Below, piece after piece: positions 1 to 9,685 of a stretch of 64,000 nt of DNA. Each line of letters opens with the position of its first letter. Within the stretch, counting starts at the first letter, position 1. The notes under the pieces were generated by a model, which saw nothing but the letters and a program-made list of their open reading frames with translations, did no database searches and was not told where the DNA came from. Origin of the DNA: Actinoallomurus soli (GTDB lineage Bacteria; Actinomycetota; Actinomycetes; Streptosporangiales; Streptosporangiaceae); contig NZ_JAMXMV010000021.1 of assembly GCF_024055715.1 (NCBI RefSeq), positions 62,001-126,000 on the forward strand, in the 5' to 3' direction. Made by a program: the position numbers and the translations under genes.

Positions 1-445
1 CGTGCATGCTGACGGCGATCAGCCAGAGGTAGAACGTCGCCTTGTGCGCCAACAGCGCGGCTGACGCCCAAACGCCGGTACCCAGGAAGGCCGTTGACCC
101 ACTGGCGAGAAGAACCACCGTCAGGATGGTGAGCAGCGGGCCCAGGATGCGAAAGTACATTCGCGGTGGTCCGGCCCTTCTGACATCACGATCCCCCCGG
201 TAGTAGTGCACGATCCGCCATCCGGTGCTCAGGATTTTCACGCCGACGACGGGCATGAGCACGGTGCCGATGACCACATGCGCGGAGAGCACGCTGGTCA
301 CCCCGAGTACGACCGTGACGATCTGGGCTGCGAACAGAGCGAGCAGGCAGACGCCGGTGATCGCCGTCAGCCGGGAGTTGCCGGCCACGCGGGCGTCGGC
401 CGCAGCCTCGCCAGGGAGCATGGTGGTGGGTGCTATCCGTTTCAT
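1..445 (-). CDS. integral membrane protein, cytochrome b561-like (partial, runs off window)
   Basis: The reading frame starts at ATG 445-443 and is still open at base 1, giving 148 visible residues. After a ~25-residue soluble N-terminus there are at least three hydrophobic spans: LTAITGVCLLALFAAQIV, SAHVVIGTVLMPVVGVKIL, and ILGPLLTILTVVLLASGSTA followed by WASAALLAHKATFYLWLIAV. His residues in the second span (SAHVV), the H-Y after it, and LLAHK in the last span are spaced like haem-ligand histidines of small cytochrome b561-type membrane proteins. A haem role is inferred, not shown. The start codon overlaps the stop of the upstream truncated ABC ATPase (ATGA), so the two are translationally coupled. 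I cannot name a specific family because the C-terminus is outside the window. Confidence 0.6.
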   Translation of the reverse strand, partial: MKRIAPTTMLPGEAAADARVAGNSRLTAITGVCLLALFAAQIVTVVLGVTSVLSAHVVIGTVLMPVVGVKILSTGWRIVHYYRGDRDVRRAGPPRMYFRILGPLLTILTVVLLASGSTAFLGTGVWASAALLAHKATFYLWLIAVSMH

Positions 446-765
446 CGCTCCCCGCTCTCAGGCGTCCCGGCGTCGAGCATCCACAGGTGGGTGTGGGCAC
501 TGCGACTGGGATGGATCGCCTTGGCCTCCAGCAGCGCGCCGGCTTCGCGCAGCGGCCGGCGCAGTTGGCCGTGCGGCTTCCCGTTGATCAGAGCGGTGCC
601 GGACGTGGGAGTGCCGAGTCCCATGATCGTGCGCATCGTCGTCGACTTGCCCGACCCGTTCGGTCCGAGGAAGCCGGTGACCTTTCCCGGTTCCACGATG
701 AGACTGAGGCCCCGCACCCCATATCGGCTTCCATGGCGTTCGGTGAACGCTCGAACGTCGATCAC
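442..765 (-). pseudogene. ABC transporter ATP-binding protein, N-terminal fragment
   Basis: GTG start at 765 is chosen because GGAAGGGA sits 6 nt upstream (772-779). A longer frame to 816 lacks a ribosome site. The 107 residues match the first third of a drug-export/ABC-2-type ATPase: VIDVRAFTERHGSRYGVRG, then Walker A GPNGSGKSTT, then the family's PTSGTALINGKPH and LLEAKAIHP segments. The protein stops soon after (GTPESGER-stop). The Q-loop helical domain, signature LSGGQ, Walker B and H-loop are absent, whereas intact members are about 300 residues. The last ~12 residues do not fit the family and probably come from another gene joined by deletion. The stop overlaps the start of the membrane-protein gene, so the remnant may still serve as its translated leader. 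Confidence 0.7.
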
Positions 766-1211
766 GACTGGTCCCTTCCGGATCGTCGCCCGCTGTGGGT
801 CGACCTGGTGCCTCATCTGGCAGGGACCATCGTGGTCGGCGGCTCCTTACAGTTCCCTTTCGCCGCAGGCATGACGACCTCATCGACGCCGTCGACTCGG
901 CGCGGGCGTGCGCCATGGTCGAGGCGGCGATGGGCCGGGGCGGACCTGCTCTGGTGCGTGATGGTCACATCGCGTGGCAGGGGCGGGTGTGCGGACGGGA
1001 CGCGGTGGCCGCCGACAAGATCGCGACGAACGAGCGAACATCTCCGGGACCGGCGGGGAATCCGCAGGTCATTGGCTAGTCGATGGGGAGGGCGCCTGCT
1101 CCGCTTTCCCATGCATCGGCCCGACGCTGTACCGGTCGCCAGCGGGGGGTGCCGCGACATGACCGAGGTGACAACTCGGTGTTCGGATTCCGCGCGGGCG
1201 TGGGTGCGGTG
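766..1211. other. intergenic region without a supported gene
   Basis: About 450 bases between the start of the ABC remnant (765) and the terminator of the GH65-like gene (1212). Short open frames exist on both strands but none has a ribosome site plus recognisable protein. It presumably carries the promoter of the ABC remnant/membrane gene pair. I see no clear operator. Confidence 0.4.
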
Positions 1212-1248
1212 CTGCCGGCTCCCGCGGTATTGCCGCGGGAGCCGGCAG
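1212..1248 (-). terminator. strong hairpin terminator of the GH65-like gene
   Basis: A 16-bp perfect stem (1212-1227 paired with 1233-1248, core TGCCGGCTCCCGCGG) closes a 5-nt TATTG loop, 4 nt beyond the stop codon. There is no U-tract, as is usual for actinobacterial terminators. Confidence 0.85.
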
Positions 1249-1251
1249 ACT

Positions 1252-4200
1252 TCAGTTGATCGTGAGGCTGTCCACGTTGACGCTGCCCGAGTCATTCGGC
1301 CCGACGTACAGGGTGACGGGATCGTCGCCGGCCGGCAGATCCACCTGCACGGTCACCGTCCCCCAACTGTCCCAGCTTCCGGTGACCGGCAGCGACACCT
1401 GGTGGTTCACGCCGCCCGCCGCGAGACTGATCGTGCGGGTGACGTTCTCCAGCGGGGGCCGCCGGCCGCCCAGCGAGTTGGCATACCGGAGGGTGACGGA
1501 GTGGCTGCCGCCGGTCGGCACGTGGACAAGGACGGTGTCGGCGGCCCCGGGGTAGAGCCCGGCGACGAATCCCCGGCCGGTGTAACCGCCGTGGTCGGCG
1601 GCGAGTTGGGCGCCGCCGCTCAGGGCGCCGTCTTCGGCCTCCACCGTGCCCAGGCCGACCGGCTTCATCACCGGCAGCAGGGTGGCAGCGGTGCTGGAGT
1701 CCCGCGCCGCGACGCCGTCCCAGCTGGTGGTGGCGGTGAGTGCGCCTGCCGTGGCGGCCTGGTCTGCGGGTGGGGTCACCGTCCACTGCACCACGGCCTG
1801 GCCTCCCTTCGGGATGGAGACGGCCTTTGGATCGGGCGTGACCTGCCAGCCCGTCGGCACCTGGAGGTGACTCGTCACGTTGCGGGCGTCGCTGCCGCCG
1901 TCCGAGGTCAGGGCGAGCCGCACCGCGCTCGCCGTGCCGGGGGCGACGGCCGCGGGGGCGGTGAGCACACCGGTGATGTCTGCGGCCTCGGCGCGGGGCA
2001 CGTTCAGTGACGCGATCGCCGCCGGGTCTCCGCCGCTGAACGCAAGGCGAAGGCCGGTGGTCTCGGCGGTGTCCCAGTGGATGTTGAGGTCGCCCTGCGG
2101 TGGGACTGCGCCCTGGGCGACCTGTCGCCAGCCGCCGGAGCCGTCCTGGATCGCGACGGTGTAGTCGGCCGGGCGAGTGGCGCCCCACCGTACGTGGGCG
2201 CGGCTCGTCCGGCTGCGGCCGGCCAGAGCGAGGTCGAAGGTGGAGGTAGTGCCCGTGGCGGTCCAGGTGGTGGTGTCGTTGCCGTCCACGGCTCCGGCGG
2301 GGAGCATCGCGGGCTGTGCGGAGTCGGCCGAGGCGGACTGGCAGCGGGCCAGATCATCGGTCGGGTCCTGGTCGGGGCGTGCGGTCTTCAAGGTCAGGGG
2401 TCGGCCTCGGGTGAGAGAGTGCTTGCCGTCGGGGGTGCTGATCGACACCTGGGGCCCGGAGTCGAGTGTCACCGTGGTGCGCTGCGCCCCGATCGCGACG
2501 GTGAGCGTACTGGCCCGGTACCGGATGCCGTCGAGCGTGATGCCCTTCGCGAGCTGCGGGGGCAGCGTGGGAGCGAGTGCCAGAGCGTCAGGGGCCCACC
2601 GCAGACCGCCGAAGCCGTGGAAGAAGATCTGCAGGAAGCCGCCCGCGCCGGTGGCGAAGGTGAAGGCCGGCCCTCCGCCGCCGCCCTGGAGTGGCATCGG
2701 TCCCTGAGTCTCTGCGAACTGGTGGTAGGGGCCCTGCAGATAGGGCTGGTAGGCGTCCTGGAAGAGGGTGTAGTCGAGGCAGCCGGGCTGCCGGACCTGG
2801 GCGGCGACGATGGATTCGACGGAGTTGGTCATCGCCGGGCCGTTCACATCCGTGACGGGCATGTAGCGGTCGAGGTCGGCGGCGGCCGATGCGGAGTCGG
2901 TGACGTAGCCGAGCGGGTAGGTGAGCATCACCGTGTCGGCCTGCTTCGTGGTCTGGTCCGTGTAGCCGTTGTACTCCGGGTGGCTGCCGTCGGGGTCGGT
3001 CGGCACGTAGATCCGGTCCGCGGTGTCGGCCCAGGTCTTGCCGGGTGTCGCGCCGACGACCCGCGCGGCCGCGATGGCGTTCTTGAGCGAGACGATCGCG
3101 CCCGCGTTCGTGGTGGCGTTGTCGTTGACGTGTTCGTGGTACTCGTCGGGGCCGGTGACGCCGTTGATGTGGTACTTGCCGTCGGCGCCCTTCTCGACGC
3201 GGGAGGCCCAGAACTCGGCCACGTCTTTCAAAACCGGGTAGCCGTACTTCTTCAGCCAGGCCTTGTCGCCGGTGGCCTCGTAGTACTGCCACTGCGCGAG
3301 CGCGAGGTCGCTCTCCAGATGGTCCTCGAAACCGACGCACATCGGATGGCCGAGGTCGCCGCAGTCGCCGCCCGGGCCGTTGTCCCATGCCCAGATGCCG
3401 CCGTCGTAGCCGTTGGCTGCGGCGTTCTTCTCGGCCTGGGCGCGGGTCCGGGAGCGGAACATGACGATGGACTTGGCCAGCTCTGGGTGGAGGGCGAGCA
3501 GCGAGGGGAACATCCAGGTGTCGGCGTCCCAGAAGATGTCGCCGTTGTAGTCCTGGCTGGTCAGTCCGGAGGGTGGGATGCTCCACGAGGAGCCGGCGCG
3601 GACGCTGGAGTACAGCGTGTAATACGACATGTTGATGTCGGCCTGCAGATCGGTGTCACCGGCCGCCCGGACGTTGGGCTTCCAGAGCTTCGCCCAGGCG
3701 GCATCGTGCCGGGCGGTCAGCCGCGCCCAGTCCTGGCCGGCCGCGTCGGCCACCGTGTTCGCCGCGACGGTCGCCGGATCGCCGGAGTCGCCCGAGGTGG
3801 CGATACCGACGTACTTCGTGACGGTGTAGGTGTTGCCCGCTTTTACGGGGATGGTCCAGCTCTCGCCGGCGGTCGCGGTGTTGTCGGACGGCTCGGCGGC
3901 CTGCCGGGCGGCGACGGGGGTTCCCGGCTCGGCGATCAGACGCTGGGTCTCCACCACGTGGGTGTCGTTACCGGGGGTGCTGAGCTGCACCGTCGCGGTG
4001 TCACGGCGGGTGTCGACGGCCCGCGAGAGGGCGTTGATGCCCTGGGCGCTTCCGCCGTCCAGCAACGCGTTGAGTGAGAGGTCCCCGCTCCACTGCGGGG
4101 TGACGGTGAGCCGGACCTGCCCCAGGTGCTCCAGGGACCGGTTGGCGAGCACATCCACCCGAACGTCGGTGGCCTTCCCGTTTCCGGGCGTCCAGCGCAT

Positions 4201-4704
4201 CGAGGTGGTGACGGTGGCGTGCGCGAGGTCCAGGTGCTGTTGGTAGCCACTGATCGTGTTCGAGGCGGTGCCGGCGTTCAGGTGCTGGTCGCCCACGCCG
4301 AGTTCCATGGTCGTCCAGGTGGGCAGCGAGGCCATGTACTCGACGCCGGGGACGGAGGGCGAGAGACCCTTGTTGTAGAGGCCGGCCACCATCGAGGTCG
4401 TCAGGCGCTGCTTGGGCCGCTGGTCCAGCTGGTAGCCGGCGGGCCCAAGGTCGCCCTGGTAGCCCTGGCCGATGGCGGGCAGCCGCTGGGCGAGGTATCC
4501 ATTGCCGACAAATGGGGTTTTGGTGATGTCCTGAGCGCCGTAGTCGGTGTTGGTCAGTATCCATGGGTCGGAGGCGGCGGAGGCACGGGAGGTGCGAGCC
4601 GGCAGCGTGGTCGTGCCGACAGCGGCGGCTATGCCGGACGTACCGGCCACGGCGATCAGCGCGGTGGCGATCGCCGCCGCCCTGCTGGCTCTGTGCATGG
4701 TCAC
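1252..4704 (-). CDS. secreted GH65-type glycosidase with discoidin-like, NEW3 and CBM35-like modules
   Basis: A 1,150-residue exported glycoside hydrolase. GTG start at 4704 has GGAGAA 6 nt upstream. A Sec signal peptide (MTMHRASRAAAIATALIAVA, then G-T-S-G-I-A-A-A) leads. Residues ~45-330 are the beta-sandwich N-domain. Residues ~370-700 are an (alpha/alpha)6 barrel with DYNGDIFWDADTWMFP and GPDEYHEHVNDN near residue 520. The Glu of the latter is the general acid of GH65 (acid trehalase, kojibiose and related enzymes). ~785-900 is F5/8-type C (discoidin)-like (AVDGNDTTTW). ~905-1005 is an NPCBM-associated NEW3 Ig-like domain. ~1020-1150 is CBM35/CBM6-like (VEAEDGALSGGAQ ... GSVNVDSLTIN). An alpha-glucoside such as trehalose is the likely substrate by family; the architecture suggests polymer- or cell-wall-bound targets. 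The next gene upstream (137 bp away) is a second exported hydrolase, so both likely act on one glycan. Confidence 0.88.
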   Translation of the reverse strand: MTMHRASRAAAIATALIAVAGTSGIAAAVGTTTLPARTSRASAASDPWILTNTDYGAQDITKTPFVGNGYLAQRLPAIGQGYQGDLGPAGYQLDQRPKQRLTTSMVAGLYNKGLSPSVPGVEYMASLPTWTTMELGVGDQHLNAGTASNTISGYQQHLDLAHATVTTSMRWTPGNGKATDVRVDVLANRSLEHLGQVRLTVTPQWSGDLSLNALLDGGSAQGINALSRAVDTRRDTATVQLSTPGNDTHVVETQRLIAEPGTPVAARQAAEPSDNTATAGESWTIPVKAGNTYTVTKYVGIATSGDSGDPATVAANTVADAAGQDWARLTARHDAAWAKLWKPNVRAAGDTDLQADINMSYYTLYSSVRAGSSWSIPPSGLTSQDYNGDIFWDADTWMFPSLLALHPELAKSIVMFRSRTRAQAEKNAAANGYDGGIWAWDNGPGGDCGDLGHPMCVGFEDHLESDLALAQWQYYEATGDKAWLKKYGYPVLKDVAEFWASRVEKGADGKYHINGVTGPDEYHEHVNDNATTNAGAIVSLKNAIAAARVVGATPGKTWADTADRIYVPTDPDGSHPEYNGYTDQTTKQADTVMLTYPLGYVTDSASAAADLDRYMPVTDVNGPAMTNSVESIVAAQVRQPGCLDYTLFQDAYQPYLQGPYHQFAETQGPMPLQGGGGGPAFTFATGAGGFLQIFFHGFGGLRWAPDALALAPTLPPQLAKGITLDGIRYRASTLTVAIGAQRTTVTLDSGPQVSISTPDGKHSLTRGRPLTLKTARPDQDPTDDLARCQSASADSAQPAMLPAGAVDGNDTTTWTATGTTSTFDLALAGRSRTSRAHVRWGATRPADYTVAIQDGSGGWRQVAQGAVPPQGDLNIHWDTAETTGLRLAFSGGDPAAIASLNVPRAEAADITGVLTAPAAVAPGTASAVRLALTSDGGSDARNVTSHLQVPTGWQVTPDPKAVSIPKGGQAVVQWTVTPPADQAATAGALTATTSWDGVAARDSSTAATLLPVMKPVGLGTVEAEDGALSGGAQLAADHGGYTGRGFVAGLYPGAADTVLVHVPTGGSHSVTLRYANSLGGRRPPLENVTRTISLAAGGVNHQVSLPVTGSWDSWGTVTVQVDLPAGDDPVTLYVGPNDSGSVNVDSLTIN

Positions 4705-4841
4705 AACAGGTTCTCCAGGTGGCGAGGATTAGGGGGATGATCTCCGCGGAGGTCCGCGGGCGCAGGGACCGGGCCGATCGAGCACCGACCGACCCGGCCC
4801 TTTCCTTCCTGGTCCGCGCGGAGGCGCGGCCCATGGTGAGG

Positions 4842-7800
4842 TCAGGTGATCGGGCGGTACTGCTTGGCGACGTCCGCGGCCGTCAGCGCCCTGTTCCAGA
4901 CCTGGACCTGGTCGACGCTGCCAGGCCAGAAGTCGCTGTTGCGTCCGCCGGAGAAGGCACGGCCGATGGCCAGTGGGCCGTCCCCGGCGTCGCCGGTCGG
5001 TTGGCTCCACACGGTCGACTGCGCCACGCCGTCGACGTAGAGCGTGTAAGTGCCTGCGTCCGCGTCGTGCACGCCCACCAACTGGCACCAGCGACCGGTG
5101 ACCGGCGGCTGGTCGGATAGCGCGCGGCCTTCGCTGGTCGAGAAGGCGAGGCGGTTGTCGGCGGCGGAGTACTGCAGGTAGAAGCCGCTGCTGACGGCGC
5201 CGTCCTGGCTGACGGCGGTGGCGAAGGAGCCGGTGCGGTCCAGCCGCACCCACGCGCTGACGGAGAAGTTACCGGTGGTGTCCAGTACCGGCCCGCCGGT
5301 CTGTGCGTACTGACCGGAGCCGTCGAGGCGCAGAGCGGTGCCGGAGATGCCGGGCACCCAGGCGGGCGAGCCGATCACGTCGGCATCATGGGAGCCGGTG
5401 CTGTCGTGTGCGACACCGCCGGTCCCCTCGTCGAGGCTCCATGTGCCGACGGGGTCCTGCCGGCCGGGCGGGTAGGCGATCCGCAGGTTCTGCAGCCGGT
5501 GGGTCGACCGCGACGTGCCGCCCGCCGGGCGGTAGGAGGCGGTCGCGGTGAGGGCGGCGTCGCTGCCCGGTTCGGCGCCGGAGGGGGCGTGCACCAGGTA
5601 GGTCCACACGGCCGACCTGCCAGGTCGTATCGCTGCTGAGGGGTGTTCGACCGTGTCGGCGGACCAGCCGCCGGGCAGGCCGAGGCTGACCTGAGGGGCG
5701 GTGAGCGGGTGGTGGGTCGTGTTGCGCACGGTGACGCTGATCGGTGTCGCCGGTTTGACGGTGACCAGGCCGCTCGCGTTGGCGGGTCCCACGGTGACGT
5801 TCGCGTCCGGACTGGAGGGCGCCCACGCCTCGAACTCGCTCACGCCGACGAAGGCGCCGGACGGGTTGGTGAACAGCAGCCGGACCTTGCTGGTGGTCAG
5901 GGCCGGGAAGGTGATGCGGTTCAAGCCGTTGCCCACCGGCCGGGCCGAGTCGCGGCTCTGGTTCGGGACGTCCTGCCAGACAGTGCCGTCCCAGTACTGA
6001 AGGCGGTAGTCGGCGGCCGGTTTGACCCCTCCGCCGTCGTCGTAGCCGTACCAGCGGACGTCGCTGACGGATGTGGGAGCGCCGAAGTCGACGCCGTAGT
6101 AGTCGCTGCTGTTCGGCGAGGCGTAGTTGGTCCAGCGGGTGTTCTCGGGGACCTCGTCGTACCAGACCTTGCCATCGATCGCGTTCCAGGCGTCGTCGTA
6201 CCGCCAGGTGTAGGACGCGATGGGCTTGGGGTAGCCGGTGCGCAGTGGGTTGGCGGCGTCATCGACGAGGTCGTTCGGCCGGGCGACGATCGTGCCGCCG
6301 ATGTGCACGGTGGTGCTGCGCAGTGCCGCGGACTGCTGCACGAGTCGGCCGTCGAGGTAGATCCTCATCCCTGCGCCCTGGTGGTAGTGGCCGCCGTCGC
6401 GGTCCCACAGCACGGTGACGTTGTGGCCGTGGTAGGGCACGTTCTCCGCGGCGAAGTGATCCCAGGAGGCGGGCACGAGCGGCTGCACCTTCAGCGTGTC
6501 CTCCGGCTGGGGGCGCAGGCCGATGAGTCCGGACAGCACCAGGTCGTCGAAGGCAGAGTGGTTGTAGTCCTCACTGTGGTCGTGACCGTCGTAGATCCAC
6601 GAGGCGTGGTCGGGGTCGTGCGCCTCGGCCACGTACGGCTTGCCGTCCTTCGTCTGCGTCCTGGCGTACGTGGCCAGCGCCGCCGTGTAGTCGTTCTTGG
6701 TGATCGTGGTCTGAGCCGGGTAGTCGTCCAGCAGGTTCGCCAGACCTGTCAGCGTCTGCGCGGTGGCGAAGGGCCAGCTCGGGCCGTCCCAGCGGCAGCA
6801 GGAGGCCGCGTCCTTCATGAAGAACGGGCTGCGGCGCTCCGTGGTCGTCGGGCCGTAGGCGCTCGCGAAGCCCTGCGGGTCCAACAGTTGCGACCACGCG
6901 CCGCTGTCGCCGGACTGGGCGGCGCCGAACATCCAGGGGATGTAGCCGATCTCCTCCCGCGAGCCGGACAGCTTGTGGTCGGGATTGGCGTCCCGCGCCA
7001 TGGTGTAGTAGAAGCCGCGGCTCGGATCCCACAGCCACTTCTGCATCGCCGCCTTCAGCTTCGCGGCCCGCGTGGCGTACTCCTGGGCGAGCGCATCGTC
7101 CCCGACCAGGCGTGCGACGTGGCTGATCGCCTCGGCGTCGCCGTACTGGTACGAGTTCAGCGTCGGCCGGTAGCCCGCGCCGCCGTGGTACGGGTCACTC
7201 GACTCGTACGAAGAGGCGGAGAACTCCATCGCGTCCCACACCGGCACCGACCAGTACAGGCCGAGTTTCGCGTCGAACTGCTCATCCCAGCCCCGGTATT
7301 GACGCACCAGCGCCGGCAGCAGGGTGCGCAGCCGGGCGAAGTCCCCGGTCACCTGGGCCTGTTGGTACGCCGCCGTGGCCAGCCACACGCTGTACTCGTG
7401 CGCCCAGTCGCCGGTGTCGGCGTTCACGTTGTCGGTGGCCGGCTTGGCGCCCGCGCCGGGACCGGTGAGCCAGAACCGGACGTAGTCGTCGTCGTAACTC
7501 TGGTCGCGTACCCAGCGCCCCTCGGTGATCTGGTGGCCGGCCGCCGCGTTGATCGCCTGATACGGAGCCGCGTAGCCGCAGCAGTCCAGGAACTCCGTGG
7601 AGATCCAGCCGTCCGCCGGGTCGGTGTAGCGCAGATGTTCCTTCCACACCCGCCACCGGTAGTAATAGACGCTCTGCATAGTGGCGTCCGGCAGGTCCAC
7701 GAACGGGATGTTCGCCTCGTACCAGCCCGGCTCGCTGAAGCCGGAGAGGTAGGAGGCGTCGTCCAGGAAGTGCGTCCCCGCGCCCACCGACGGATACGCC

Positions 7801-7976
7801 GCACCGGCCTGTGACGTCCCCGCAACCGGCTGACTGGCCGCACCCGCCAGACCGGTCCCACCGCACAACGCGAGCAGCACGAACGCCATGAGCGCGGCGA
7901 GGCGAGCGAGCAGACGACGGTCGACGGCCACGGCAGACCCCGATCCACCTCTGCCCGAAGTCACCTGACGAAGCAT
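4842..7976 (-). CDS. secreted MGH1-like glycoside hydrolase with discoidin-like, NEW3 and LamG modules
   Basis: ATG at 7976 is chosen: GAAGGGA lies ~9 nt upstream and a signal peptide follows (LLARLAALMAFVLLALCGGT). The frame runs open to 8339 but that extension is Arg/Pro-rich and not protein-like. The product has 1,044 residues. After the signal comes a ~550-residue (alpha/alpha)6-type catalytic domain of the MGH1/GH63-like superfamily, with TEFLDCCGYAAPYQA, WDAMEFSASSYE and CCRWDGPSWPFATAQT, the last resembling the substrate-site loop of these enzymes. Then a discoidin-like segment (WTNYASPNSSDYYGVDFG ... EFEAW), a NEW3 domain, and a C-terminal LamG/concanavalin-like domain (WSLDEGTGGVAHDSTG ... 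VWNRALTAADVAKQY). Exact substrate is unknown. It is tandem with the GH65-like gene; both carry NEW3 and discoidin-like modules, which supports a shared polysaccharide target. Confidence 0.82.
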   Translation of the reverse strand: MLRQVTSGRGGSGSAVAVDRRLLARLAALMAFVLLALCGGTGLAGAASQPVAGTSQAGAAYPSVGAGTHFLDDASYLSGFSEPGWYEANIPFVDLPDATMQSVYYYRWRVWKEHLRYTDPADGWISTEFLDCCGYAAPYQAINAAAGHQITEGRWVRDQSYDDDYVRFWLTGPGAGAKPATDNVNADTGDWAHEYSVWLATAAYQQAQVTGDFARLRTLLPALVRQYRGWDEQFDAKLGLYWSVPVWDAMEFSASSYESSDPYHGGAGYRPTLNSYQYGDAEAISHVARLVGDDALAQEYATRAAKLKAAMQKWLWDPSRGFYYTMARDANPDHKLSGSREEIGYIPWMFGAAQSGDSGAWSQLLDPQGFASAYGPTTTERRSPFFMKDAASCCRWDGPSWPFATAQTLTGLANLLDDYPAQTTITKNDYTAALATYARTQTKDGKPYVAEAHDPDHASWIYDGHDHSEDYNHSAFDDLVLSGLIGLRPQPEDTLKVQPLVPASWDHFAAENVPYHGHNVTVLWDRDGGHYHQGAGMRIYLDGRLVQQSAALRSTTVHIGGTIVARPNDLVDDAANPLRTGYPKPIASYTWRYDDAWNAIDGKVWYDEVPENTRWTNYASPNSSDYYGVDFGAPTSVSDVRWYGYDDGGGVKPAADYRLQYWDGTVWQDVPNQSRDSARPVGNGLNRITFPALTTSKVRLLFTNPSGAFVGVSEFEAWAPSSPDANVTVGPANASGLVTVKPATPISVTVRNTTHHPLTAPQVSLGLPGGWSADTVEHPSAAIRPGRSAVWTYLVHAPSGAEPGSDAALTATASYRPAGGTSRSTHRLQNLRIAYPPGRQDPVGTWSLDEGTGGVAHDSTGSHDADVIGSPAWVPGISGTALRLDGSGQYAQTGGPVLDTTGNFSVSAWVRLDRTGSFATAVSQDGAVSSGFYLQYSAADNRLAFSTSEGRALSDQPPVTGRWCQLVGVHDADAGTYTLYVDGVAQSTVWSQPTGDAGDGPLAIGRAFSGGRNSDFWPGSVDQVQVWNRALTAADVAKQYRPIT

Positions 7977-9071
7977 CGAACGAGTCCCTTCGTCAGGTCC
8001 GCGCCGTGGAGAACCAGCCGGTGCCAGGAGGGCGGCATGGCGAACGTGCGATGGTGCGACATGTGGCGAACGTGCCGCTCCGCTCGAGCCGGTACGGCGT
8101 GGGGGGCGGGCAACGCCCGGGTGATGGCGATGGCGGCGGGGCCGCGTGGGCGGGCCGGCCGAGATGATCGCGGCGCGTGCACGAGGGACTCCAATCTGCC
8201 CGTCCGGAGGCTCTGACGGGGAGCTCAGCATGACCAAATTAGATCGAAATTGCAATATTTCGATCGAACAAGACCGAACCAGGACCTTTGGGTCAAACAT
8301 GCTGGACCGCTCCGCGAGTCGATGCGGTCTGGTCGACACCCCCCGAGATCAACGCCATGTACGCCACCGAGTACGCGCGGTTCTTCACGCCGGCGTCTTC
8401 GCCGTCGCCTCCGACGGGCTGAAGCCACGGTTCGGTGCCGCCCACGCGCTCACGAACCGGTCCGGGAACCTTGGCCGACGGGTGTGCAGAACCCGACCGT
8501 GGCAGTTGTCCTTGCGGGATGGGAGGCGCGAACCGGCCACCAGATCCCCACGTACGGATCCGCCGACCATGAGCCCTCCGCGCCGACGCCCAGGCCGGAG
8601 ACCGAACTGTCGTACCGCCGGCCGCCGGGAGAGAACGGGGAACCGTCCGGACGCATCCCGATCACGTCAACTCGCGCCCCTTGGCCGACCGTGCCGACCG
8701 GCTGCAGCCGGCACCGGTAACTGCAGCCACCGTGCCGGCGACCGCGCCAACACGTTAAGGATTCGGTTCCACCGTGTGCCTCCTGTGCGAGCGCGGGTCC
8801 GGCGCCTGTCGGTGGTCACGCCACGGGATCTTCCGTCTCCTTGCTGGTCACCCGGGCGGACCGCGTACACGACGGTTTCTACATTGGCGCCGACGGTCCC
8901 ACAACGTCCCTGTTCGGGTCTCAACATCGTCACCCGAGTCGAACACCAACGGTCGTTCCGAGAGGCCGGTCGCGAGAAGCCACTGGCCGTCTTGGAGCGG
9001 TGAGCGCGGGGTCTGACTGGACGCCCGCCCCTCCCTCTATTATGTTACGCGCCAGTTTCGTTTCGTTAATC
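7977..9071. other. 1.1-kb intergenic region, GH promoter side and TetR promoter side
   Basis: Divergent spacer between the glycoside hydrolase pair and the TetR gene. Apart from the palindrome at 8242-8265 I find no protein-like frame with a ribosome site. Several frames are open only because of base composition (Arg/Pro/Ser-rich). A stretch around 8335-8420 reads STPPEINAMYATEYARFF on the plus strand and then stops; it could be a gene relic but I cannot assign it. Confidence 0.4.
8242..8265. promoter_or_regulatory. 24-bp palindromic operator candidate upstream of the glycoside hydrolases
   Basis: GATCGAAAT-N6-ATTTCGATC, 9-bp perfect arms, in a locally AT-rich patch about 270 bp before the start of the MGH1-like gene. 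CGAAA/TTTCG half-sites are typical of LacI-family sugar regulators in actinobacteria. The regulator is not in this window. Confidence 0.5.
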
Positions 9072-9085
9072 GGAGGGGGTGGACG

Positions 9086-9685
9086 GTGTCGGATGGGCGC
9101 AGGCCCGCGCCGGCGCGCGGCAGGCCTCGGGACGCCGCACGTGACGTCGCGATCCTTGAGGCGACGCTGCTGGTGCTGACCGAGGTCGGATACGACCAGC
9201 TGACGATCGATGCGGTCGCGGCCCGGGCCGGGGTCGGCAAGCCGACGGTCTACCGGCGCTATCCGGGCAAGCCCGCGCTGGTGGCCGCGGCGGTCGAACA
9301 CCGCGCTCCGGGAACACCCCCGGCCACCCCGCCGGGCGATCTGCGTGCGGCCCTGCTGGTGACCGTGCAGTGGCTGGCCGACCAGATCGCCGAACAGGAG
9401 ATCGGGCTGCTCGGCGCCCTGTTCACCGGCATGCGCAGCGACCCCGGCCTCGCCGCGGAGATGCGACGGATCCGTCGCCGGGATGAGGCGGCGATGACCG
9501 AGGGGCCGTTCCGCAACGCCCTCGAAAGCGGTGAGCGGTTGGTGCCCGGCGCGGCCGAACTGTTCGCCGAGATCGCCCCGGCCGTCATCGTGCACCGGCT
9601 CGTCGTCGCCGGGCAGTCATGCGACCACGCCTTCGTCGATCATCTCGTCGACGACATCCTCCTGCCCCTGCTACGGCGCCGGTGA
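9086..9685 (+). CDS. TetR-family transcriptional regulator
   Basis: 199 residues from GTG 9086, with GGAGGGGG 6 nt upstream. The N-terminal DNA-binding domain is clear: [20 protein letters not shown] followed by the recognition-helix region [19 protein letters not shown]. The C-terminal ligand domain (residues ~70-199) is of the TetR_C type with an [15 protein letters not shown] helix. It heads a plus-strand run of TetR, NmrA-like protein and truncated oxidoreductase, so it most likely controls that redox/stress operon. The ligand is unknown. Confidence 0.9.
   Translation: MSDGRRPAPARGRPRDAARDVAILEATLLVLTEVGYDQLTIDAVAARAGVGKPTVYRRYPGKPALVAAAVEHRAPGTPPATPPGDLRAALLVTVQWLADQIAEQEIGLLGALFTGMRSDPGLAAEMRRIRRRDEAAMTEGPFRNALESGERLVPGAAELFAEIAPAVIVHRLVVAGQSCDHAFVDHLVDDILLPLLRRR

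Noticed and set aside
7977-8339. Longer N-terminus for the MGH1-like hydrolase
   Set aside because: Would place a signal peptide ~120 residues inside. The ATG at 7976 has both a ribosome site and the signal peptide.
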